Source: Paracoccaceae bacterium (lineage in GTDB: Bacteria; Pseudomonadota; Alphaproteobacteria; Rhodobacterales; Rhodobacteraceae). From it: a DNA stretch of 64,000 bases. Positions 1 through 8,756 of this stretch are shown in pieces. A program made the position numbers and the translations under genes. The number at the start of each line of letters is the position of its first letter. Positions within the stretch are counted from its first letter, which is position 1. Location of the stretch: contig WGNF01000011.1 in the NCBI GenBank assembly GCA_016124615.1, forward strand, positions 171,044-235,043, written 5' to 3'. The notes under the pieces are model-generated. The model saw only the letters and a program-made list of their open reading frames with translations, was not told where the DNA came from and made no database searches.

Positions 1-1064
1 TACCAGACCGCATCCGAGTAGAACGGGTAGGTCGCGTCATAGCGGAAGAACACGTTGAAATCGGGCAGAGCGCGTTTGTCACCCTTTTCATACTCGAAGG
101 TGCCGGTCATCGAGTTGGCGATCACGCTTGCATCGGCGCCGACATATTGCGGTTCGCTGAGGATCTTGACCGCCTCGGCGCGGTTCTTGCCGTTGTCCTC
201 GTCCAGCCAGATCGCCGCGCGGATCAGCGCCTTGGTCAGCGCCAGCGTGGTGTTGGGGTATTTCCGGGCGAACTCCGCCGTGACGCCGAACACCTTTTCG
301 GGATTGTTCTTCCAGATCTCATACGACGTCACGACCGGCACGCCGATGCCCTTGGCCACGGCGGCCTCGTTCCACGGCTCGCCGACGCAATAGCCGTAGA
401 TCGTGCCCGCCTCCAACGTGGACGGCATCTGCGGCGGCGGCGTCACCGACAGCAGCACATCGGCGCCGATCTGGCCCGAGGTGTCGGCGGGGCCGTAATA
501 GCCCGGCATCAGACCGCCAGCCGCCAGCCAATAGCGCAGTTGGTAATTGTGCGACGAAACCGGGAACACCATGCCCATGTTGAACGGCTTGCCATCGGCA
601 TGGTAGCTGGCGACGACCGGCTTCAACGCCTCGGCGCCGATCGGATGCACCGGCCTGCCATCGGCGCCCATCTTCACGTTGGGCTTCATCGCAGCCCAGA
701 TCGCGTTCGACACGGTGATCGCGTTGCCGTTCAGATCCATCGCAAAGGGGGTGACGATATGCGCCTTGGTGCCATAACCGATGGTGGCCGCCAGCGGCTG
801 CCCCGCCAGCATATGCGCGCCGTCCAACTCACCCGAGATCACGCGGTCCAGCAGCACTTTCCAGTTCGCCTGCGGTTCCAGCGTGACGTAAAGCCCCTCA
901 TCCTCGAAGAAATGCTTTTCCTTGGCGATGGCCAGCGGCGCCATGTCGGTCAGCTTGATGAAGCCAAGCGTCAGGGTGTCCTTCTCGACATCCAGCATCT
1001 TCGCAAGGCTTGGGCCTGCCATCAGCGTGGCAACGGTCAGAAGGGTGGTGAACAGTTTCATCAT
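1..1064 (-). CDS. nrtA: Nitrate ABC transporter substrate-binding protein, NrtA/CmpA family (3' end outside window)
   Basis: The predicted product begins with a signal peptide ([20 protein letters not shown]) and continues with an NrtA-like fold, including the stretch around [19 protein letters not shown] and a late [11 protein letters not shown] motif typical of nitrate/bicarbonate binding proteins. It would capture nitrate in the periplasm for an NrtBCD transporter whose genes should lie left of the window. The C-terminus is cut off by the left edge. Two adjacent ATG codons (1064 and 1061) are possible starts. The gene follows nasT-nasS on the same strand and is separated from nasS by 233 bases holding an ANTAR-type leader and terminator, so it is probably nitrate-controlled by antitermination. 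Seen: signal peptide and family motifs. Inferred: nitrate as ligand, from the neighbouring nasTS genes. Confidence 0.9.
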   Translation of the reverse strand, partial: MMKLFTTLLTVATLMAGPSLAKMLDVEKDTLTLGFIKLTDMAPLAIAKEKHFFEDEGLYVTLEPQANWKVLLDRVISGELDGAHMLAGQPLAATIGYGTKAHIVTPFAMDLNGNAITVSNAIWAAMKPNVKMGADGRPVHPIGAEALKPVVASYHADGKPFNMGMVFPVSSHNYQLRYWLAAGGLMPGYYGPADTSGQIGADVLLSVTPPPQMPSTLEAGTIYGYCVGEPWNEAAVAKGIGVPVVTSYEIWKNNPEKVFGVTAEFARKYPNTTLALTKALIRAAIWLDEDNGKNRAEAVKILSEPQYVGADASVIANSMTGTFEYEKGDKRALPDFNVFFRYDATYPFYSDAVW

Positions 1065-1101
1065 TCGATCCTTGGCGGAGGCGAACATCGCCGTGAAAAC
1101 G

Positions 1102-1152
1102 AAAAAAGCCGTCGACACACGCCGCGGAAGATGCGGCGGGTCGAGCGGCTTT
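1102..1152 (-). terminator. Intrinsic terminator/attenuator in the nrtA leader
   Basis: On the minus strand AAAGCCG (1152-1146) pairs with CGGCTTT (1111-1105). The stem continues after a one-base bulge with TCGAC/GTCGA, and an inner CGCCGC/GCGGCG helix is possible. Six T residues (1107-1102) follow directly. The hairpin lies after the nasS stop and about 40 bases before the nrtA start, so it would stop transcription before nrtA unless suppressed. Position and upstream ANTAR hairpins suggest conditional termination. Confidence 0.85.
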
Positions 1153-1182
1153 GCTCTGGTCCCAGTCAGTTCGGGAAGCGGT

Positions 1183-1251
1183 GGAGCGTCGTTGCTCCCT
1201 TGAGTTCAGCGTCAGCCGAGCGCCTTTTGCGGTCAATCGCCTTGCTGACCG
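1183..1251 (-). promoter_or_regulatory. Two-hairpin ANTAR RNA target in the nrtA leader
   Basis: On the transcribed minus strand there are two small stem-loops with six-base loops. Hairpin 1 (1251-1230) has stem CGGTCAG pairing with TTGACCG and loop AAGGCG. Hairpin 2 (1198-1183) has stem GGAGC/GCTCC and loop AACGAC. Both loops have A at position 1 and G at position 4, the pattern known for RNAs bound by ANTAR-domain antiterminators. Hairpin 1 has a C-A mismatch at the loop, and the 31-base linker is on the long side. The strong terminator follows 30 bases later, and an ANTAR protein gene (nasT) lies just upstream. Confidence 0.75.
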
Positions 1252-1297
1252 TCAGGGGAGCCCGTGCCGCATCGCAGCAAGAACGCCCAAAAAAGCA

Positions 1298-2464
1298 TCA
1301 TTCCCGCAGGTCCGGGTCGAAGATGCGACCATCGAAAAAACGGTTGCCTGGAAGAATCGGCGCGGCGCCTGTAGCGGGGGCGACCGTCCCGCCCTCGATC
1401 CGGTCCGAGCTTGGCGGCAGCTCGCCACCGATCGGGCCAAGGTTGCGGCGATAGAGGTCGGATCGGAAGACCGCCCGCGCCGCCGCCACCGCCGGCCCCC
1501 GGTCAAGCCCCAGCCGCGCCGAAAGGCGAGTGCCGATCCACGCCGCCTGACTGCGCCAAGGAAAGGCGGCAAGACCGGCGTGAAATTCAAGAAACTGCGG
1601 CACATGAACCTCGGCGCCGGTGGCCGAAATGACCAGATCGCCCCCAAGCGCGCGTTCCAGCACCTCGGCCGAGACATCGAGATAGCCGGGCCGGGCGAGA
1701 ATTTCCGAGGCCGTCATGCGGTTCGCCGGGTTGGCAAGCCATCGCCCTGCCCGCCAGACCGCCCGCATCAGGCGGCCAACGGTTTCCGGTTCTGACTCCG
1801 CCCAGTCGTGGCGCGCGGCAAGCACCTTCTCGGGTGCAAACGACCAGATCGCGGCGCCGGGCAGCAGCAACTCTCCGGCGCCGGTTTCGACCGCGATCGA
1901 GCCCCAGGGCTCGCCGACACAAAAGGCGTCAATCTCTCCCGTCGCCAGAGCCTCGGCCATGCGCGGTGGCGGGATGGTGCGCACGCTCAAACCCTGCGGG
2001 GCCTGAAAGCCAAGCGCGCCAAGCCAGTAGTACAGCAATTCCGCATGCATCGAAAACGGGAATGGCACGCCGATACGCAACTCGCCGCCGCGCACGGCGA
2101 TCAGTGCACGCCCGGCGGCGGCGGCATCGGTGAAATCGAACGGATGGCCCGCCTCCCGCATCCGTTGCGCCAGCGCCGCGGACACGCCGACCACCGTGCC
2201 GTTCACCGACAGCACCTGCAACGCGTCGATCCGCCCCGCCGTACCGCCCAACCCCAGCGCCACGGCAACCGGCACCGGTGCCAGCATCTGCGCAGCCGCC
2301 ACCTGCCCGAAGCTCAGCATGTCACGCAGCATCGACCACGAGGCGGCGCGCTGCAGATCAAGGGTCAGGCGTTCCTCTTCGGCGAACCCCAGTTCCTGCG
2401 CCACGATCAGGGGGGCCGCATCGACCAGCGGCACAAACCCCACAGAGAGCGCCCGACCATTCAT
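1298..2464 (-). CDS. nasS: NasS nitrate-sensing protein
   Basis: This 388-residue protein belongs to the NrtA/NasS periplasmic-binding-like family but has no signal peptide, as expected of the cytoplasmic sensor NasS. The stretch FVPLVDAAPLIVAQELGFA near the N-terminus and FCVGEPWGS in the middle match the family. In NasS/NasT systems, NasS holds the antiterminator NasT inactive and releases it when nitrate or nitrite binds. The ATG at 2464 overlaps the nasT stop (ATGA), so the two are translationally coupled, which suits a 1:1 regulatory complex. It lies upstream of the nrtA leader. The alternative, an ABC binding protein, is unlikely because there is no export signal. Confidence 0.9.
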   Translation of the reverse strand: MNGRALSVGFVPLVDAAPLIVAQELGFAEEERLTLDLQRAASWSMLRDMLSFGQVAAAQMLAPVPVAVALGLGGTAGRIDALQVLSVNGTVVGVSAALAQRMREAGHPFDFTDAAAAGRALIAVRGGELRIGVPFPFSMHAELLYYWLGALGFQAPQGLSVRTIPPPRMAEALATGEIDAFCVGEPWGSIAVETGAGELLLPGAAIWSFAPEKVLAARHDWAESEPETVGRLMRAVWRAGRWLANPANRMTASEILARPGYLDVSAEVLERALGGDLVISATGAEVHVPQFLEFHAGLAAFPWRSQAAWIGTRLSARLGLDRGPAVAAARAVFRSDLYRRNLGPIGGELPPSSDRIEGGTVAPATGAAPILPGNRFFDGRIFDPDLRE

Positions 2465-3045
2465 TTGAGCAACGCCATCGCGGTGACAAGCGCCAGCGCG
2501 ACGTCCGAAATCTTGCGGCCCTGATCCATCGCGGTCTTGCGCAGCAGAGCATAGGCCGCGTCCTCGTCGATCCCGCGCGCCCGCATCAGCAGGCCTTTGG
2601 CCCGGTCGATGACCTTGCGCTCCTCCAGCGCGGCCTTGGTCGCGGCCAGCTCGGATCGCATGCGGTGGAACAGATGAAACCGCGCGATGGCGGCGTCGAG
2701 GATCGGCTTGATCCGGTCGGCGCGCAGCCCGTCCACGACATAGGCTGACACGCCCGCCTCGATCGCCGCTTGCGTCAACCCTTCGTCGGAACGGTCAACG
2801 AACATTGCAACCGGCCGTTCCATCGGGCCCGAGGCCAGCGCCAGTTCCTCCAGCACATCGCGCGACGGGCTGGCAATGTCGATCAGCACAAGATCGGGGC
2901 GCCGTTCCGCAATACGCCGGGCCAGGCTCGTCTCTTCCGTGATGACGAAGATCTCATGGTCACCCGCCTCGCGCAGGCTGTCGACGATCAGCATGGCGCG
3001 ATCGCGATCCTTCTCGACCACGACGATGGACAGAGTCTGCGTCAT
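2461..3045 (-). CDS. nasT: NasT ANTAR-domain transcription antiterminator
   Basis: The 194-residue product has an N-terminal receiver-like domain (about residues 5-120, with D56 at the usual phosphoacceptor position) and a C-terminal ANTAR RNA-binding domain (about 133-190, with RKVIDRAKGLLM at 143-154). NasT binds paired hexaloop hairpins in nitrate-assimilation leaders and prevents termination. A matching leader is found between nasS and nrtA. The frame stays open for 28 codons further upstream, but the ATG at 3045 is preceded by a well-placed GAGG and gives the usual family length. It is coupled to nasS by a 4-bp overlap. Confidence 0.92.
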   Translation of the reverse strand: MTQTLSIVVVEKDRDRAMLIVDSLREAGDHEIFVITEETSLARRIAERRPDLVLIDIASPSRDVLEELALASGPMERPVAMFVDRSDEGLTQAAIEAGVSAYVVDGLRADRIKPILDAAIARFHLFHRMRSELAATKAALEERKVIDRAKGLLMRARGIDEDAAYALLRKTAMDQGRKISDVALALVTAMALLK

Positions 3046-3475
3046 CGTTCCAACCTCGCTCATCGGCATGCTGGATGGGGCGAGACAGGGTGCGCGGCAA
3101 GATCGCGCGGTCAACTTGGTGGGCAGCACCGATCAGGGCGACCAAAGCGATGACAAATTAGGCGATACGTCCATTTTTCGACCTGTTCCTGCAGTGGCAT
3201 TGATATGTCGATGAAAGCGACACGGACTGGCTGGGCGCAGACCTCAAGGTCTCCCGGCGCGACACCGACCAGCGACACGGGCATATTTGGGGGGCATCGG
3301 CCAAATCCGTCACTGAAAGTGCGACCGAGTGGTGGGGATCACCAAGTCATGACCGCCCGCACCGCTATCCCCGCCGAGCCAAGCGCTCCCTGCGTCGTAC
3401 ACTCGCAGCGGAATCTCACCTTGGTTTCCCCGCAGCTCACCCCCCCGACATCAGAGCGCGCCTTGCCGTTTCAAG
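3046..3475. other. Intergenic region without a convincing gene
   Basis: These 430 bases hold the upstream region of nasT and the downstream end of the ferric-reductase-like gene. A plus-strand open frame (from 3205) has no ribosome-binding site, no recognisable domain and low-complexity composition, so it is not called. No clear sigma-54 or FNR/FixK site was found. Confidence 0.5.
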
Positions 3476-4822
3476 TCACCGGAGTTCAAACAATTCTCTA
3501 TGGAAACGGCCCTCGACAGGGAAGCCCTGCGCGGCAAAGTCAGATCGCAACGCGGCGCCAAACCCCACAGGGCCGCAAAACCAGAGGCTTGCCTCGGACC
3601 AGTTCGGGACGGCTTCGCGGATGCGGCCGCCAGTAAGCTTGCCGTGCTTCGCATCGACTAGCAGGTGAAGCCTTACATTCGCGGCGTATGCATCGGCGGC
3701 CAGACGTTCCAAGGCGGACTCGTCCACCTCGCGGGTGGTGTGGAAAAGGTCGATTTCGGGCCGCGGGCTGCCAGGCTCCAGGGCGGCCATCTCCTTCAGA
3801 CGGGCGATGAATGGCGTAATGCCGATGCCGGCGCCAACCCAGATCTGTTGCGGCCGACCATCGTCGAAAGTGAAGCGACCGTAGGGGCCCTCAACGGTAA
3901 TCTGCTGGCCAACCTTGAGCCTGTCGACCAGCCCCGTTGTATGATCCCCAAGCTCCTTGGCGATAAAAGTGACCATTGGGTCGGCAGGGTTCCACGCTGA
4001 CGCGATCGTGTAGGGGTGAGCTCCTTCGATCGGGTTAGAGGTGGCGAAGGCGAACTGCCCTGCCTCGTGGCCCGGCCAGCCCGGCCCCAGCTTTACCACC
4101 GCCTCTAGCGAGCGGACGCCCGGATAGTGCCGCATCTCTGCAATCTCGCCGACAACCCGACGCCCGGCGCCGATCCGCCCAAAGAGCGAGGCGAGCGCCG
4201 CGTAGCTGCCTGCGAACATCAGCCCCGCCAAGATAGGGCCCAGCGGCGTCAACCACATGCCGTAGTCCAGCAGGATGACAGTATGGAAGACCAGCACCAG
4301 ATAAATGAATGGCATGAGCCGATGGCTATAGCGAAACCAGCGGTAGGGGATCAGCTTGACCAGCGCGATCAGCAGCAGGGCGACGAGGGCATAATAGGCC
4401 CATTGCCCGAGTCCTTCCGCCGTGCCGCGGAAGTTGAGCAGAGCCCGCTGGACCGGATCGGTGATTTCAGGGCGAGGCCCCCGCGAGGGACGCCCAAGAA
4501 ATCCGAACCCCACAGCCCACTTGGGGCCTTCCGACCAAAGCCAGTGATAGATCACCAGCCCGAGTGTGCCGATCCCCAGCCATTTGTGCAGCCGGTACAT
4601 CTTGTCGAGCCCGTCGAGCCAGACTTCCGGCCAGCGAGGCCGGAGCGACAACATCATCGCGACGCTCATCGCGCTCATCGCCAGCGTCCCGCTGAATTGC
4701 ATCATCGGATCGCGCAGGGCGAAGCCACTTGTCGGCGAGAATATCCCGCGATTCAGGGCGAGCCAGAGGAAACCGAGGACGGCCCAGAAGCCCCAGAAAA
4801 GCCAAAGATTGGTACGTGCCAT
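3476..4822 (-). CDS. Ferric-reductase-like membrane flavoprotein with FAD/NAD(P) domain
   Basis: The 448-residue protein has an N-terminal membrane part of about six helices with paired histidines (YRLHKWLGI...YHWLW and YSHRLMPF...FHTVILL) as in haem-binding ferric reductase/NADPH oxidase domains. A cytoplasmic ferredoxin-reductase-like part follows, with FAD motif HPYTIAS and nucleotide motif WVGAGIGITPFIARL and a CGP motif near the C-terminus. It would move electrons from NAD(P)H across the membrane to an unknown acceptor. The ATG at 4822 has GGGAG 8 bases upstream; an adjacent GTG (4825) is less likely. It lies downstream of fixK on the same strand, but 260 bases separate them and no FixK box was found, so a link to low-oxygen control is only suggested by position. 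Confidence 0.8.
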   Translation of the reverse strand: MARTNLWLFWGFWAVLGFLWLALNRGIFSPTSGFALRDPMMQFSGTLAMSAMSVAMMLSLRPRWPEVWLDGLDKMYRLHKWLGIGTLGLVIYHWLWSEGPKWAVGFGFLGRPSRGPRPEITDPVQRALLNFRGTAEGLGQWAYYALVALLLIALVKLIPYRWFRYSHRLMPFIYLVLVFHTVILLDYGMWLTPLGPILAGLMFAGSYAALASLFGRIGAGRRVVGEIAEMRHYPGVRSLEAVVKLGPGWPGHEAGQFAFATSNPIEGAHPYTIASAWNPADPMVTFIAKELGDHTTGLVDRLKVGQQITVEGPYGRFTFDDGRPQQIWVGAGIGITPFIARLKEMAALEPGSPRPEIDLFHTTREVDESALERLAADAYAANVRLHLLVDAKHGKLTGGRIREAVPNWSEASLWFCGPVGFGAALRSDFAAQGFPVEGRFHRELFELR

Positions 4823-5085
4823 CACATGCTCTCCCTTGAACTCCGGCGAGGGTTCGTGGCCGTCGTCGCATTCCGAACCTGCAAGAGTTATCCGGCCAGG
4901 GAACGGAGGGCCGCCATGACCTGCATCAAGGAGGGCCGCGCGGGCGGATCAGAGTGCTGCAACCTCCTCAACGAGGAGGGGGACGGATTTTACCAAGCCG
5001 GTTGTCGGTGGCGAGGATAATGTGCTGCCACCTATTCGCGGCGCTTCGGCCCTCTTCGCCGCGCCGCAAAAGCCGGAGGCCTAGT

Positions 5086-5730
5086 TTACTCGACCATCCC
5101 CACCAGCGCGTGTGGTTTCATCATCTCGATGCTGCGCGCGTCGTGAAGGCGGATCAGCCCATCCTTTTGCAGACGGCTCAGACCGCGTGACACCGTCTCG
5201 ACAGTAAGCCCGAGGTAGTCGGCGATATCGTTCCGCGACATTGCGAGCTTCACGCGGTTCCCGGCGCCGAGCCGTCTGTTCATGTCGAGCAGGAAGGATG
5301 CGAGGCGCTCGCACGCCAGTTGCCGCCCGAGGACGAGCAGATGGGTCTGCGCCGAAAAGAAATTGGCAAGAACGGCGTGCAGATTTTCCTCGGTCAGCGT
5401 CTCTTGCAGGCTCTGAGCCTCCAGCGCAGTGTCTTCGATCGCTTCCGCATAAAGCTCGTGCGTGCCCTGTTGCGCGAAACCGAAAACTTCGCCGGGCAGG
5501 CAGAAGGCTGAAATCTGACGACGGCCATCCGCCAGAAGGTGGTAAAGCCGGACCGAGCCGCTTTGAACCCGGAATATCTTGCCGGCCCGTTCCCCCTGGT
5601 CGAATATATGCTGGTCCTTTGCATAGCGCGCGGTTTGGCTGATCGCGCGCGGCATCCCCGAACGGGCCACGGCGTCGTTGTGTCCGATGGGAACAAGAGC
5701 GACAAATTCGCGGCTGCTGTGAATGGACAT
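5086..5730 (-). CDS. fixK: FixK-type Crp/Fnr transcription regulator
   Basis: This 214-residue protein has a cyclic-nucleotide-binding-like sensor domain (about 25-140) and a C-terminal helix-turn-helix (about 163-190). The recognition helix reads ETVSRGL (E178, S181, R182), the pattern that reads TTGA-N6-TCAA boxes. It lacks the N-terminal cysteine cluster of oxygen-sensing Fnr, so it is FixK-like and its oxygen control would come from FixLJ transcription. It lies downstream of fixL, fixJ and the FixT-like gene. The ATG at 5730 is preceded by AGGGAG; an upstream in-frame start at 5763 is possible but has poorer signals. It is expected to activate microaerobic genes. Confidence 0.87.
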   Translation of the reverse strand: MSIHSSREFVALVPIGHNDAVARSGMPRAISQTARYAKDQHIFDQGERAGKIFRVQSGSVRLYHLLADGRRQISAFCLPGEVFGFAQQGTHELYAEAIEDTALEAQSLQETLTEENLHAVLANFFSAQTHLLVLGRQLACERLASFLLDMNRRLGAGNRVKLAMSRNDIADYLGLTVETVSRGLSRLQKDGLIRLHDARSIEMMKPHALVGMVE

Positions 5731-5810
5731 GGTGTTCTCCCTCTGCCTTGCAGGAGAATTCATCGCGCGAATTTCAGAAGCGCGATATTCGGTTGTATCC
5801 TTACGGGATT

Positions 5811-6221
5811 CTACCTAGCGGGCACGCGCGGGCCGACGGCACGGGCGACCGCTTCGATGAGCGGGCCACCCAGAAGCGGCTTTCGCAGGATGCTTCCGGC
5901 AAATGCCGCAGGAACCGATTTCGCGCTGTCGGACAAGAGGATGATCGGGACGGAAAGGGCCATCAGCGTCCGCCAACCGTCACTCAACGTTGTTACCGCG
6001 CCTTCATCAACGACAGCACAACCGATTGTTTTCGCGTCGTTTTCCGCTTCCAGCGCCGGAAAGCTCTCTGCCAGCACGACGAGAAGCCCCTCCACTTCAA
6101 GAGCAAAGGCGATAGAGCGTCGCAAACCCTCATCGGGGGCGACGACAAGTATGGGCAACGTCGTATTCAGCTGTGCTCTCCATGTCGCGGCCGGGAAGCG
6201 GATTTTCCCGGTGCATGACAT
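5811..6221 (-). CDS. Single-domain response-regulator receiver, FixT-like
   Basis: The product (136 residues from the ATG at 6221) is a stand-alone receiver domain with no output domain. Acidic residues D30/E31, likely phosphoacceptor D72, a serine after strand 4 (LLSDS) and K114 in LRKPL are all present. It sits between fixJ and fixK, with a TTGA-N6-TCAA box just upstream. In Sinorhizobium and Caulobacter, FixT is a small receiver-like protein made under FixK control that inhibits the FixL kinase, so the same role is inferred here. The start is uncertain: the ATG has no ribosome site and lies only 26 bases from the box. A CTG at 6170 behind GGAGAG fits better with the domain start, giving 119 residues. 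Overall sequence similarity to known FixT was not tested. Confidence 0.65.
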   Translation of the reverse strand: MSCTGKIRFPAATWRAQLNTTLPILVVAPDEGLRRSIAFALEVEGLLVVLAESFPALEAENDAKTIGCAVVDEGAVTTLSDGWRTLMALSVPIILLSDSAKSVPAAFAGSILRKPLLGGPLIEAVARAVGPRVPAR

Positions 6222-6247
6222 CAGAACCGCAAACGCGGGACTTGGCG

Positions 6248-6261
6248 TTGAGACAAGTCAA
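6248..6261. promoter_or_regulatory. FixK/FNR-type box before the receiver gene
   Basis: The sequence TTGAGACAAGTCAA has the TTGA-N6-TCAA core read by FixK/Fnr proteins. It lies in the 66-base gap between the fixJ stop and the receiver gene. If it acts at about -41.5, transcription would begin near 6213, which favours a start codon for the receiver downstream of the ATG at 6221. Confidence 0.55.
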
Positions 6262-6287
6262 TTTCCCCGACAAGGATGGGACATCGG

Positions 6288-6905
6288 TTAGCGAATGGAC
6301 AACCCCACCGCCAATGCCATCCGGACAAGTTCCGGAAGGCTCGCCGCCTTCATCTTCGACATGACCGCCGCGCGATGCGCCTCGACCGTGCGCGGGCTGA
6401 TGTTGAGGTCGTAGGCAATCGTCTTGTTGGCCAAGCCCGACACCACCCCGGCCAGAACTTCCGCCTCGCGCGTGCTCAGAAGGTCGAGCCGGGATCGAAT
6501 GGCGTCGGTGTCCTCCGCCTCCCCCTCGGTGTCCAGCTCGGCGGCGATGCGATTGATCGCGTTGATCAGGACCTCTTCCTCGAAGGGTTTCTCGATGAAG
6601 TCACGGGCCCCGGCCTTCATCGCTTCGACCGCCAAGGGAACGTCGCCGTGGCCGGTGACGACAATCGCGGGAATCCGGACCGCAATGTCTTGCAGGCGAC
6701 GAAGCAGTTCGACCCCCGTCAGGTCCGGCATCCTGAGGTCGGTGACAAGGCATCCCTGCTGGATCGACGGCGCCGCGACAAGGAAGGCCGTGGCCGATCC
6801 ATGCTGGCGCACGGTGAAGCCGGCCATCGTCAGCATGAAGGCAAGCGACTTTCTGACCGCCTCTTCGTCGTCGACGACGTGAACCACGAGATTATCTGGC
6901 GACAT
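6288..6905 (-). CDS. fixJ: FixJ two-component response regulator
   Basis: The 205-residue protein has a receiver domain with D12/D13, phosphoacceptor D56 in TDLRMPD, T84 and K106 in EKPF, followed by a LuxR-type helix-turn-helix in the last 65 residues ([19 protein letters not shown]). FixJ is phosphorylated by FixL under low oxygen and activates fixK. The chosen ATG (6905) gives the normal family length and overlaps the end of fixL by 14 bases. The frame extends upstream, but that part lies entirely within fixL. Confidence 0.93.
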   Translation of the reverse strand: MSPDNLVVHVVDDEEAVRKSLAFMLTMAGFTVRQHGSATAFLVAAPSIQQGCLVTDLRMPDLTGVELLRRLQDIAVRIPAIVVTGHGDVPLAVEAMKAGARDFIEKPFEEEVLINAINRIAAELDTEGEAEDTDAIRSRLDLLSTREAEVLAGVVSGLANKTIAYDLNISPRTVEAHRAAVMSKMKAASLPELVRMALAVGLSIR

Positions 6906-8415
6906 TGGCTTCCTCATCTTCGTGGGCCGGCAGGGTGAAGCGGAAGGCGGCGCCGCCTTCGGCATTGGTTGACACCTCGATCGTGCCGCCGTGCGATTCA
7001 ATGATCCGCTTGCAGATCGAGAGCCCGATCCCCATGCCGCTGGCCTTGGTCGTCACGAAAGGCTGGAACAGTCGCGAGGCGATCTCGGCCGGGATGCCGG
7101 GCCCTGTGTCGGACACTTCGATTGCCACCATGTCCACCCCGTCTGAGGAGGTGCGCACCCGTAACCGCCGCGTCTCGCTGCTGCGCATCGCCTCGATTGC
7201 GTTGCGCATGAGGTTGGTCAGCACCTGCTGGATCTGGACCCGATCCACCAGCACCGCCCCGATGGTCGCGTCGAACTCGAACACGGATTGGACACCTACG
7301 TCGCTTGCGCCCATCAGCGCGATGGCGCTGGCTTCCTCGACGAGCTTGCGGATGTCCTCCCGCGAATTCGACGTCTCGCCCCGGACCACGAATTCACGCA
7401 GATGGCGGATGATCTCGCCCGCCCGAAGCGATTGCCGGGTCATTTCCTCGACCGCTTCGCGCATACGACCTGCGGTGGCGTCGGGCATGTCCCGCAGCAA
7501 CCGGCTGCAGCCCTGGGCATAGTTGGCGATGGCCGACAGCGGCTGATTCAACTCGTGCGCAAGGGTGGAGGCCATCTCGCCGAGTTCGTTCAGGCGGGCC
7601 AGTCGCGCCAGTTCGGCCTCGATCTCCTGAAACCGTGCCTTGGACGTGGTGCGTTCGGTCAGATCCTGCACGAACCCCGCGAAGGAAATCCGCTCGCCTT
7701 CGCGGATCTCTCCGACCGTCAGTTTCATCGGAAAGGTCGAGCCATCCTTGCGCCGACCGACGACAACGCGGTCGATGCCGATGATGCGCTTCTGCCCCGT
7801 GGTCAGGTAGCGCTGGATGTAGCCGTCATGCTCGCCATGATAGGGTTCCGGCATCAGCATGTGGACGTTCTTGCCGACAACATCGGCCTCGTGATGGCCG
7901 AACTGACGTTCGGCCGCGACATTGTAGGATGTTATGATGCCCGTCTTGTCGATAACGATCGTGGCGTCCGGCGACGAGTTGAACAAGGTGCGCAAGTGCG
8001 CTTCCCGTTGCCGAAGTTCCCGCTCGGTACTGTCCATCTGCTGACGGGTGTGATGCAGCATCTCGCCCACCCAGGCGACAATCGCGGCGACGACGAGGAA
8101 GACGCTGTAGCGCAAGACCGGTACGGCCTCAAAGCTGCGAAGCCCAAAAAGAACCGCACTCGCCATGAGCGACAGCGCAATTGCAAGCAGCGCGGGGCCC
8201 ATTCCACCGATCACCGAAGCAATCAGGATCGCCGGAAGAAAGATCAACAGCAGTGAGGTTCCGGTCAGGACCCCTTTTAGCAGAAACCCGATCGCGAAGA
8301 TGGCCACAGACGCCATCAAGGCAACGGCATACCCGCGTGTGCGTCCACGCGGCAGCGCCTCGGCCGAGGCCTGCAGCAGCCGGTCCCGAAGTCCTCCAGC
8401 ATATTGCACTGACAC
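6892..8415 (-). CDS. fixL: FixL oxygen-sensing histidine kinase
   Basis: This 507-residue protein has four N-terminal membrane helices (about residues 25-115), a PAS domain, a HisKA domain with the phosphorylated histidine in [14 protein letters not shown], and a HATPase domain ([18 protein letters not shown]). The PAS region contains [19 protein letters not shown], which matches the haem pocket of FixL including the proximal histidine, so it should be a true haem oxygen sensor. Low oxygen would activate the kinase and phosphorylate FixJ. The start is a GTG (8415) with GGGGAG upstream. It is first in the fixL-fixJ-receiver-fixK group. Confidence 0.93.
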   Translation of the reverse strand: MSVQYAGGLRDRLLQASAEALPRGRTRGYAVALMASVAIFAIGFLLKGVLTGTSLLLIFLPAILIASVIGGMGPALLAIALSLMASAVLFGLRSFEAVPVLRYSVFLVVAAIVAWVGEMLHHTRQQMDSTERELRQREAHLRTLFNSSPDATIVIDKTGIITSYNVAAERQFGHHEADVVGKNVHMLMPEPYHGEHDGYIQRYLTTGQKRIIGIDRVVVGRRKDGSTFPMKLTVGEIREGERISFAGFVQDLTERTTSKARFQEIEAELARLARLNELGEMASTLAHELNQPLSAIANYAQGCSRLLRDMPDATAGRMREAVEEMTRQSLRAGEIIRHLREFVVRGETSNSREDIRKLVEEASAIALMGASDVGVQSVFEFDATIGAVLVDRVQIQQVLTNLMRNAIEAMRSSETRRLRVRTSSDGVDMVAIEVSDTGPGIPAEIASRLFQPFVTTKASGMGIGLSICKRIIESHGGTIEVSTNAEGGAAFRFTLPAHEDEEANVAR

Positions 8416-8756
8416 CGTCCCAAGCTCCCCAGCTCAACTTTCGGCCAGCAGACACGCGCGGCCACTTTCGTTCGCTCAACGTCGGGTTCCGGTGCCCGAA
8501 ATGCCCACCCGATGCCTGCGGTCAGAACAGGATTCGCAAGTTCTGTCAGAGCCTGACCAATGCCGCCAAAAACAAGTATCTGCCGCATCACTTTACTTCT
8601 CAACCCTTTAGACGCGGATCGCGCTCGACATGCTCTGTCTGCGTAACAGGGAGGTCGAAGTACCCGCTATTTGCTGGGCAATCCGATGACATGACGGTGG
8701 GCCGATGCCCCGGGGTCGGCATCGGGCTCACGGACGCGTGCCAGTTTTGCGGATCT
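8416..8756. other. Intergenic region upstream of fixL
   Basis: These 341 bases separate fixL from pabC and should contain the fixL promoter. No gene, FixK box or clear terminator was identified. Confidence 0.45.

Noticed and set aside
147..1454. Long plus-strand open frame of 435 codons
   Set aside because: It lies opposite nrtA, the leader and nasS, has arginine/histidine-rich shadow composition and no ribosome site.
3205..3636. Plus-strand frame of 143 codons in the nasT upstream region
   Set aside because: No ribosome site, no family features, and it runs into the end of the ferric-reductase-like gene on the other strand.
4917..5020. 34-codon cysteine-containing plus-strand frame
   Set aside because: Too short and without a convincing start signal; nothing supports expression.
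5731..5810. FixJ or FixK box upstream of fixK
   Set aside because: Only a partial GTAAG match to FixJ sites and no TTGA-N6-TCAA were found.
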